From CBDUUP01 sp965370435 (GTDB lineage Bacteria; Chloroflexota; Anaerolineae; Anaerolineales; UBA11579), in contig CBDUUP010000217.1 in NCBI GenBank assembly GCA_965370435.1, positions 1 through 7,718 on the forward strand: a stretch of DNA of 7,718 bases, in the 5' to 3' direction. The notes below the pieces were generated by a model, which worked only from the letters and a program-made list of their open reading frames with translations, ran no database searches and was not told where the DNA came from. Position 1 is the first letter of the stretch. Every line of letters begins with the position of its first letter. The translations under genes and the position numbers were made by a program. Below, in pieces: positions 1 to 5,186 of this stretch.

Positions 1-65
1 ATTGAATTCGCAAACTTACCTGAATAGCGAAAGTCTCATTGATAACATTTCTCCATTTCAATCTG

Positions 66-701
66 CTATAAATCAATCTCTACTTCAATACCAGTAAACG
101 GGCCAAATCCATCAAAGGTCACTATGATTTTGGTGGCCTGTGGAGCTATTGGGCCAGTGAAAAACTGGAAAATAGTATTAGAAACTGAAAAGGTGGGCCC
201 AGAATTGAATTCGTAAGTTTTTCCAGGGTCCAAAGATATTTGCAATATTTCATATAAATCTTCAGCCCAGTGCTCATGGGCCGGATAATTGTTACCTAGA
301 TTATCCATCATTCCAATGGAGGATCGTTGATAACTCAACATTCGAGTCCTCGTTCCCGTATTTTGAACAAAGAAACTTACATAGATTCTCGTGCCATAAC
401 TGGCGGTCTCGATTCTAAAATCATCCTTCACAGTTAAGGCAATGCCGTCCATAATGATCGTTTGGCCTGCATGCACAGGTCCTGCCGGATTTGTATCCGG
501 AATCGGTGTAGGGTCATAAATAGCAGTTGGGCTATCCGAATTGCCAGACGAACCTGAAGATTGTTGATCCTGTAATGCGGCAACGGTTGCTTCTAATGAT
601 TGCTCTCTTTCAGACGGGCCATTACTGCCACAAGCTACCCCGGTCAATAATAGTACTGTGATTACCAGAAAAAATTTTAGATGCTTGAATCTTTTACTCA
701 T
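66..701 (-). CDS. Secreted lipoprotein with coiled coil and DUF4352-like beta-sandwich domain
   Basis: A 211-residue exported lipoprotein of unknown function. The N-terminus is a lipoprotein signal peptide: basic start (Lys3, Arg4, Lys6, Lys9), hydrophobic core at about residues 10-20, then Leu-Thr-Gly-Val-Ala-Cys with Cys24 as the likely lipidated residue. The lipobox is slightly atypical, with Gly at -3. Residues 31-47 look like a short coiled coil, and 48-76 form a Ser/Gly/Pro/Asp-rich linker. Residues 79-211 are beta-rich and resemble the DUF4352/telokin-like Ig fold: a Gly-Gln-Thr opening strand, an Asn-Thr-Gly turn at 114-116, a Gly-Asn-Asn-Tyr-Pro segment at 136-140, and a Leu-Asp-Pro-Gly-Lys turn at 157-161. 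Such domains usually sit outside the membrane; ligand unknown. The ATG at 699-701 is preceded by GAGGAA at good spacing, which supports the start. The gene stands alone, divergent from gyrA, and is AT-richer than its neighbours. Lipoprotein call fairly sure; domain assignment is by pattern only. Confidence 0.8.
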   Translation of the reverse strand: MSKRFKHLKFFLVITVLLLTGVACGSNGPSEREQSLEATVAALQDQQSSGSSGNSDSPTAIYDPTPIPDTNPAGPVHAGQTIIMDGIALTVKDDFRIETASYGTRIYVSFFVQNTGTRTRMLSYQRSSIGMMDNLGNNYPAHEHWAEDLYEILQISLDPGKTYEFNSGPTFSVSNTIFQFFTGPIAPQATKIIVTFDGFGPFTGIEVEIDL

Positions 702-1092
702 GATATTCCTCGTTTTTTAATGTCTTGATGAGTATATTCAAACTACTAACACAGACTATCTTCAATAAATAGGAATATTTACCCATACAAGAATAGTGAT
801 ACTTCCGTGTAAGTATATTAATCCCCATAAGTTGTTTTTCTTCTATTACGTGTACTGAGGATGATGCAGATTTTGCGGTGAATGATTCGCATTTCCCAAG
901 TAATACAGCCATAGAAATCTTTTTATCTACATAACTTGAATACCCCCTCAAAGACAGGGTGTACCAATGCTTAATAGAAATTGGAGCATTTTTACAGTTT
1001 CATCGAGAAGATGGTCAGATTACCCAGCAAAATCTTCCTATTTTAGCGCACCCGCAAGGCAAGATTGGGCGCAATTCAACCCCGTCTCGCGG

Positions 1093-1098
1093 TATAAT
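1093..1098 (+). promoter_or_regulatory. Putative gyrA -10 box
   Basis: A perfect TATAAT lies 93 bases upstream of the gyrA ATG. No convincing -35 is found at 16-18 bases; TTGGGC at 1065-1070 is too far (22-base spacer). Transcription would start near 1105, giving a leader of about 87 bases. Its first bases could form a small hairpin: GGTTA 1104-1108, loop CCCAA, TAACC 1114-1118. This rests on sequence match only. Confidence 0.5.
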
Positions 1099-1154
1099 TA
1101 ACTGGTTACCCAATAACCCAATCCTCCCCCCAAATCTGACCCCTCCAACCAGTC

Positions 1155-1190
1155 AGACCACTAAGACCATTTAGACCACTCAGACCAACC
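1155..1190 (+). repeat. Four 9-base tandem repeats in the gyrA leader
   Basis: AGACCA recurs at exactly 9-base spacing, starting at 1155, 1164, 1173 and 1182. The variable three bases are CTA, TTT, CTC and ACC. The array ends one base before the gyrA ATG and occupies the place where an SD would be. The RNA would be rich in A and C, poor in G and probably unstructured. Its role is unknown: it may aid initiation without an SD, or be a simple repeat tolerated in the leader. Confidence 0.8.
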
Positions 1191-1191
1191 T

Positions 1192-3732
1192 ATGGAAATC
1201 GGAAAAATCGAACAAATAGACATCAACGACGAGATGCGCACCGCCTATCTCGACTACGCCATGAGCGTGATCGTGGCCCGCGCCTTGCCGGATGCCCGCG
1301 ACGGCCTCAAACCGGTTCACCGGCGCATCCTCTACGCCATGCACGACATGGGCATGCGCTCCTCCGCGTCTTATAAGAAATCGGCCCGTATTGTGGGGGA
1401 AGTGCTGGGTAAGTATCATCCTCACGGCGACATGGCGGTCTATGAATCCATGGCCCGCATGGCGCAAGATTTCTCCTTGCGCTATCCCCTGGTGGACGGG
1501 CAGGGCAACTTCGGCTCTGTGGACGGCGATTCCCCCGCCGCCATGCGCTACACTGAGGCCCGCCTCAACCGCATGGCCGAAGAGATGTTGGTGGACATCG
1601 CCAAGAACACCATAGACACCGTGGATAACTTCGACGGCTCGCTGCAAGAACCGAGCGTGCTGCCCTCTCGATTGCCCAATTTGCTGCTCAACGGCGCTTC
1701 CGGTATCGCGGTGGGCATGGCGACCAGCATCCCGCCCCACAACCTGGGCGAACTGGTCTCCGCCTTGACCTATCTGATTGACAACTACGACAACGTCGAC
1801 GACATCACCCTGGAGGACTTGCTGGAGCACATTCACGGGCCGGACTTCCCCACCGGCGGCATCATCATCGGCACCGAAGGCATCCGCCAGGCCTACAGCT
1901 CTGGCAGGGGACGCTTGACCGTACGGGGCAAGGCCCACATCCAGGAATGGAAGGGCGGACGCCACCGCATTGAGATCACCGAGATCCCCTACCTGCTCAA
2001 CAAAACCAACCTCATTGAACGCATCGCCGACCTGGCCCGCAGCGGCAGGATCAGCGACATCTCCGACCTGCGCGACGAGAGCGACCGCAATGGGATGAGC
2101 ATCATCATTGAACTCAAGCGCACCGCCCAGCCTCTCAAGGTCCTCAACCAGCTTTACAAGTTCACCCCCCTGCAAACCACTTTCAGCGTCCAGCTTCTGG
2201 CCCTGGTGAATGGAGAGCCGCGCTTGCTGACTCTCCGGCGCGCGCTGCTGATCTACATCGAGCACCGCCAGGAAGTCATCACCCGCCGCATCCAATTCGA
2301 CCTGGAAAAGGCTCAGGCTCGCGCCCACGTCCTGGAGGGGCTGCTGATCGCCCTGGCGAACCTGGACGACGTCATCCAGACCATTCGCGAGTCCGAAAAT
2401 GCGGACGTCGCCAAGACGGGCTTGATGAAACGTTTCAAGCTGACCGAGATCCAGGCCCTGGCCATCCTGGATATGCAGCTTCGCCGTCTGGCCCAGCTTG
2501 AACAGCAGAAGATCGAGAACGAGCACAAGGAACTGATGGAATTGATCGCCTATCTGGAAGACTTGCTGGCCCATCCCAAGAAGATACTCACCCTCATTAA
2601 AGAAGACTTGACCGAGATCGTCGAGAAATACGGCGACGAACGCCGCACCCAGATCGCGGTGGGCATCTCCGGCGACTTGAGCGAGGAAGACCTGGTCGCC
2701 GATGAAGCCGTCCTTATCAGCATCACCCAGCGAGGCTACGTCAAGCGGGTGGCGGCCAAGTCTTATAGGTCGCAGGGCCGCGGCGGCCGCGGGGTGAAAG
2801 GCCACGCCATGCGCGACGAGGATGAGGTGATGATGATCATCCCGGCCCGCACCCTGGACACCATTTTGTTCTTCTCCGACCGGGGCAAGGTCTATTCGGA
2901 GAAGGCTTACCAGATCCCCGACGCGGCCCGCACGGCCCGGGGCATCCCTATGGTCAACGTGTTGGCCCTCAATCCCGGCGAGACCATCACCGCCGCAGTC
3001 ACAGTGCCCGATTTCAAGGCCGTCAGCCAGTGCATTATGGCGACCCGCAAAGGGCGCGCCAAGCGGGTTGCCCTTTCTGAATTCGCTTCTGTGCGGCCTT
3101 CCGGCTTGATCGCCATCAATCTGTCTGAGGACGACTCACTGGGCTGGGCTCGCCTGACCACCGGGGAGGACGACGTCATCCTGGTGACCGAGAACGGCCA
3201 GGCCCTGCGCTTCTCTGAAACCGAAGTGCGCACTATGGGCCGCCAGGCCGCCGGGGTGATCGGCATCCGCATGCGCGGCCAAGACCGAGTGACCAGCATG
3301 GAAGTGGTCGAACCGGGCGGCGATCTCCTGGTCGTCACGGCCAATGGATACGGCAAGCGCACCCCGCTGGATCAGTACGCCCGCAAAGGCCGAGGCACGC
3401 TGGGCGTCAAGACCATAGATACTCATGCCCTCGACATCGTTGGAACCTTAGTTGGGGCGCGGGTGGTGCAGGAAGCCGATGAACTGACCGTGATGTCCAC
3501 CAACGGCGTGGTTTTGCGCACCGGAGTCAAGCAGATCAGCCAGGCCGGGCGAGCGACCCGCGGCGTGCGGGTGATGAACCTGGACGAAGGCGACAGCGCC
3601 TCCTCTCTGGCGCGCACCGCCGCGGCGGACTTGCGCCAGGTAGGCGCTTCCCCGGAGAACGGCGGGGAGGAGAAGGAGGGAGGGAAAAAGGTGAAAGATG
3701 AAGATGGGAAGGATGAAGAGGGGAAAAAATAA
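1192..3732 (+). CDS. gyrA: DNA gyrase subunit A
   Basis: Complete 846-residue GyrA, the breakage-rejoining subunit of the A2B2 type IIA topoisomerase that introduces negative supercoils using ATP hydrolysed by GyrB (gyrB is not in the window). The N-terminal half opens with the classic Tyr-Leu-Asp-Tyr-Ala-Met-Ser-Val-Ile and Asp-Gly-Leu-Lys-Pro-Val-His-Arg-Arg segments. The catalytic tyrosine is Tyr120 in Ala-Met-Arg-Tyr-Thr-Glu (codon 1549-1551), with Arg119 beside it. Tower and coiled-coil regions follow to about residue 500. The C-terminal beta-pinwheel starts near 505 and carries the GyrA box QGRGGRG at 528-534, which separates gyrase from ParC; about six blade repeats follow. Residues 825-846 form a Lys/Glu/Asp/Gly tail coded by an almost pure purine tract. 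Length is normal (E. coli about 875). At the quinolone-contact positions, E. coli Ser83 is Met81 here and Asp87 is Glu85. The ATG at 1192 fits the family N-terminus but has no SD. No other gene is co-oriented, so it is probably monocistronic. Confidence 0.98.
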   Translation: MEIGKIEQIDINDEMRTAYLDYAMSVIVARALPDARDGLKPVHRRILYAMHDMGMRSSASYKKSARIVGEVLGKYHPHGDMAVYESMARMAQDFSLRYPLVDGQGNFGSVDGDSPAAMRYTEARLNRMAEEMLVDIAKNTIDTVDNFDGSLQEPSVLPSRLPNLLLNGASGIAVGMATSIPPHNLGELVSALTYLIDNYDNVDDITLEDLLEHIHGPDFPTGGIIIGTEGIRQAYSSGRGRLTVRGKAHIQEWKGGRHRIEITEIPYLLNKTNLIERIADLARSGRISDISDLRDESDRNGMSIIIELKRTAQPLKVLNQLYKFTPLQTTFSVQLLALVNGEPRLLTLRRALLIYIEHRQEVITRRIQFDLEKAQARAHVLEGLLIALANLDDVIQTIRESENADVAKTGLMKRFKLTEIQALAILDMQLRRLAQLEQQKIENEHKELMELIAYLEDLLAHPKKILTLIKEDLTEIVEKYGDERRTQIAVGISGDLSEEDLVADEAVLISITQRGYVKRVAAKSYRSQGRGGRGVKGHAMRDEDEVMMIIPARTLDTILFFSDRGKVYSEKAYQIPDAARTARGIPMVNVLALNPGETITAAVTVPDFKAVSQCIMATRKGRAKRVALSEFASVRPSGLIAINLSEDDSLGWARLTTGEDDVILVTENGQALRFSETEVRTMGRQAAGVIGIRMRGQDRVTSMEVVEPGGDLLVVTANGYGKRTPLDQYARKGRGTLGVKTIDTHALDIVGTLVGARVVQEADELTVMSTNGVVLRTGVKQISQAGRATRGVRVMNLDEGDSASSLARTAAADLRQVGASPENGGEEKEGGKKVKDEDGKDEEGKK

Positions 3733-3777
3733 TATGAGATTGAACTGGGACGCGTCTAAATATATTACCTTTCTTTT

Positions 3778-3842
3778 TACCACAAAGACACAAAGTTTTT
3801 AGTTTTTCTTAGTGTCTTTGTGCCTTTGTGGTAATTTTTTTT
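3778..3842 (+). terminator. Rho-independent terminator of gyrA
   Basis: Inverted repeat with 18-base arms at 3778-3795 and 3816-3833 (TACCACAAAGACACAAAG against CTTTGTGCCTTTGTGGTA), one A-C mismatch and a 20-base AT-rich loop. Eight T residues follow at 3835-3842. It sits 45 bases after the gyrA stop and the T-run is on the forward strand, so it should end gyrA transcription. The arms are AT-richer than a classic terminator, and the motif also looks like a dispersed repeat. Confidence 0.7.
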
Positions 3843-3850
3843 CGTTCGCT

Positions 3851-3899
3851 ATTAAAGAAGCAAGGGCGGGCAGGAACCGTCGGTTCCTGCCCGCCCTTG
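3851..3899 (-). terminator. GC-rich perfect hairpin, probable terminator of the birA operon
   Basis: A perfect palindrome: 3861-3878 pairs with 3882-3899 (18 bp, 3-base loop GTC), strongly GC-rich. It starts 27 bases beyond the stop of the reverse-strand membrane protein gene. In the reverse direction the stem is followed by CTTCTTTAAT, a modest U-rich tail; in the forward direction the next bases are not T-rich. It therefore fits best as the terminator of the reverse operon, facing the gyrA terminator. Confidence 0.65.
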
Positions 3900-3925
3900 A
3901 ATGGTCTACAGAGGGGACAAGTGGA

Positions 3926-4147
3926 CTAGAATGGCAAGTTAACCTTATTGAACACCATCAGGCAGAAAGAGCCTAAGATACATACCATTAGCAGGATCAT
4001 AATGGCAATGAAAAAGCGTTGGCTCGCCGTCATCCCCAGTAAACGGGACGCACGGGGACGCGGAGGAGCCGCGAATTCAGCAGGGTCTTCTGCTTCGTCC
4101 TCGAAAAATGGTGATGAACTGGCTTCCTCTCTTAGATCGTCAAGCAT
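3926..4147 (-). CDS. Small single-helix membrane protein, unknown function
   Basis: 73 residues, not recognised as a named family. Residues 1-24 are acidic (Asp3, Asp4, Glu7, Glu8, Glu16, Asp17, Glu18, Glu20, Asp21), 27-36 are Pro/Arg-rich, and about 45-66 form one strongly hydrophobic helix. Only a short tail, with Lys68 and Pro72, follows. The Arg residues before the helix (31, 33, 35, 44) suggest an N-terminus in the cytoplasm, an arrangement like a tail anchor. There is no signal-peptidase site, so it should remain in the membrane. The ATG has a good SD, GGGAGG, at about 4153-4158. It lies 58 bases downstream of birA on the same strand with no terminator between, so the two are probably co-transcribed. 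Real-gene evidence: SD, clean membrane segment, operon position and a terminator 27 bases after the stop. No function is proposed. Confidence 0.7.
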   Translation of the reverse strand: MLDDLREEASSSPFFEDEAEDPAEFAAPPRPRASRLLGMTASQRFFIAIMILLMVCILGSFCLMVFNKVNLPF

Positions 4148-4205
4148 AGCTGCCTCCCAGGCGCGGTCTGCGCCCAGTTTTATGGGTTATGTTTCCAAGT
4201 TTAGC

Positions 4206-5018
4206 CTATTTTGGCGGCTTGTCAACCGGTCTTAGGCTTACATCTCCGGCTTGTATTGGGATGATCTCGCCGGACTGGGTGTGTATTTTCAGGCGGCCCT
4301 GGGCGTCCAATCCCAGGAGGCGTCCTTCTATGGGCGGTATTCCACCGCCAGAGACCCGCACCCAGCCCTGGCGGAAAGCCAGCCGGGCTTCCCAGGCTTC
4401 CAGGAATTGGCCGCTGTGCAGGCGCGGCCGCCAAGCGATGATCTCGGTGAGGGTGGCCTTGAGCAGGGCCAGCCGGTCAACCGGCCTCCCGGCGGCGGCC
4501 TCCACGCAGGTGGCCGGGAAACCGGCCATCTCAGCGGGGGGCACTGAGGTAGGTGCAACGTTTATGCCAATCCCCAGAACAATGGCCTGGAGGTCGTTTC
4601 CCAGCCAATGAGCCTCCGCCAGCACCCCGGCGACCTTGTCCCCTGCGAGCAGCACGTCGTTGGGCCATTTGATTTGAGTTTGAAGGCCATAATCTTTGGT
4701 CAAGGCCTCGCTCACGGCCAGCGCGCCCAGGGCCGTCATCCGGGGCAGGGCGAGGGCGGGTTCCGGGGAAGCGGGGCGCAGGATCAGGCTCATCGCCAGC
4801 GCCGACCCGGGCGGGGTATACCACTTGCGCCCGGCCCGGCCCCGGCCCGCGGTCTGCTCGTCAGCTACAGCCAGAGAGAGGTCCGGCGCGCCCTGGCTGG
4901 CCCACTCGGCGGCTACGTCGTTGGTCGAGCCGACCCGCGGAAAATAAACTACCTTCCCCAAGGGGAGCGAGGCTAAGGCCTCTTCTATCTGCGATTGCTG
5001 CAACTGTGGTTGCTTCAT
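4206..5018 (-). CDS. birA: Biotin--[acetyl-CoA-carboxylase] ligase, monofunctional
   Basis: 270-residue cytoplasmic biotin-protein ligase. It makes biotinyl-5'-AMP from biotin and ATP, then transfers biotin to a lysine of carrier proteins such as the acetyl-CoA carboxylase carrier. Family signatures are all present: Gly-Ser-Thr-Asn-Asp at 30-34; the biotin/ATP loop Gly-Arg-Gly-Arg-Ala-Gly-Arg at 58-64 followed by Lys-Trp; Lys-Trp-Pro-Asn-Asp at 118-122, where Lys118 matches E. coli Lys183; and Gly-Ile-Gly-Ile-Asn-Val at 149-154. Residues about 225-265 are the C-terminal SH3-like domain. The catalytic domain starts within about 25 residues of the N-terminus, so the winged-helix DNA-binding domain of E. 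coli BirA (321 residues) is absent. This is a group I enzyme that should not repress biotin genes itself. The ATG at 5018 has no SD; a promoter just upstream would give a leaderless mRNA. It is followed by the small membrane protein gene and is divergent from the ureohydrolase operon. Confidence 0.95.
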   Translation of the reverse strand: MKQPQLQQSQIEEALASLPLGKVVYFPRVGSTNDVAAEWASQGAPDLSLAVADEQTAGRGRAGRKWYTPPGSALAMSLILRPASPEPALALPRMTALGALAVSEALTKDYGLQTQIKWPNDVLLAGDKVAGVLAEAHWLGNDLQAIVLGIGINVAPTSVPPAEMAGFPATCVEAAAGRPVDRLALLKATLTEIIAWRPRLHSGQFLEAWEARLAFRQGWVRVSGGGIPPIEGRLLGLDAQGRLKIHTQSGEIIPIQAGDVSLRPVDKPPK

Positions 5019-5024
5019 GGATGT

Positions 5025-5051
5025 ATTTTACTATGTATGCGAAGGAGTCAA
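5025..5051 (-). promoter_or_regulatory. Putative birA promoter giving a leaderless mRNA
   Basis: On the reverse strand, TTGACT (5051-5046, five of six to the -35 consensus) is followed after 15 bases by TAAAAT (5030-5025, five of six to the -10 consensus). Only six bases separate the -10 from the ATG at 5018, so the usual start point falls on the A of the ATG. This agrees with the missing SD. The 15-base spacer is short, which weakens the call. The -35 lies inside the left arm of the inverted repeat at 5044-5102. Confidence 0.4.
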
Positions 5052-5102
5052 GGCTTCAGCTGGGAAAACTGGCGTAAGCGATCCGGCTAAAGCCTCGACT
5101 CC
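5044..5102. repeat. Imperfect 17-bp inverted repeat between birA and the ureohydrolase
   Basis: Arms 5044-5060 (GGAGTCAAGGCTTCAGC) and 5086-5102 (GCTAAAGCCTCGACTCC) pair at 15 of 17 positions around a 25-base centre. In forward RNA the two exceptions are A-C mismatches. In reverse-strand RNA both become G-U wobbles, so the stem is complete there. Neither arm is followed by a T-run, so it is not a standard terminator. It may be a dispersed palindromic repeat or an operator in the divergent region. It overlaps the proposed birA -35. Confidence 0.6.
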
Positions 5103-5131
5103 AGAGATAACTATGGCGATTTCCAATAAAA

Positions 5132-5140
5132 TGCTATAAT
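5132..5140 (+). promoter_or_regulatory. Extended -10 promoter of the ureohydrolase-amidohydrolase operon
   Basis: TGCTATAAT is a perfect TGn-extended -10 element. No good -35 lies 16-18 bases upstream, which extended -10 promoters tolerate. Transcription would start near 5147, giving a leader of about 40 bases before the TTG start at 5187. Confidence 0.5.
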
Positions 5141-5174
5141 CCTTCGGAAAAGATTCGCGTCAAATTACACAAAC

Positions 5175-5180
5175 GAGGAG
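5175..5180 (+). promoter_or_regulatory. Shine-Dalgarno site that fixes the TTG start
   Basis: GAGGAG lies six bases upstream of TTG at 5187, an ideal spacing. The first in-frame ATG (codon 24, at 5256) has no such site, and starting there would remove the N-terminal Pro-Phe-Ser-Gly-Ile-Pro segment expected in this family. Confidence 0.7.
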
Positions 5181-5186
5181 TACACC

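Larger units (their letters stand above)
702..1191. other. Divergent intergenic region without a convincing gene
   Basis: About 490 bases between the lipoprotein gene and gyrA. Two short open frames exist, reverse 694-951 from TTG and forward 959-1174 from GTG. Neither has an SD, a recognisable protein family or sensible composition, and the forward one runs across the gyrA promoter and leader repeats, so I do not call them genes. The left half is AT-rich; the right half becomes C-rich towards gyrA. It holds a small dyad (ATACTT at 799-804 and AAGTAT at 811-816, probably chance), a possible reverse-strand -10 (TATACT, 731-736) for the lipoprotein with no good -35, the gyrA -10 at 1093-1098, and the leader repeats at 1155-1190. 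I see no tRNA or known riboswitch. Confidence 0.6.

Noticed and set aside
799..816. A 6-base dyad ATACTT/AAGTAT as an operator
   Set aside because: Too short to stand out in AT-rich DNA and not placed at a convincing promoter.
694..951. An 85-codon reverse open frame overlapping the lipoprotein start by eight bases
   Set aside because: It starts with TTG without an SD, has no recognisable features, and the lipoprotein has its own SD. A coupled leader peptide cannot be excluded but has no positive support.
959..1174. A 71-codon forward open frame before gyrA
   Set aside because: It starts with GTG, has no SD, runs through the gyrA -10 and leader repeats, and its Pro/Thr/Asn-rich end simply translates the repeat.
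1180..2805. A 541-codon reverse-strand open frame across gyrA
   Set aside because: It is the complement of a clear gyrA. Its product is rich in His, Gln, Val and Asp with no family features, as expected from the antisense of GC-rich codons. No SD is evident.
1192..3732. ParC (topoisomerase IV subunit A) as an alternative to GyrA
   Set aside because: The GyrA box QGRGGRG at residues 528-534 and a full set of C-terminal blades mark gyrase.
3948..4235. A 95-codon forward open frame opposite the small membrane protein
   Set aside because: The reverse frame has an SD, a clean membrane helix and a downstream terminator. The forward product is Ser/Arg/Ala-rich without features.
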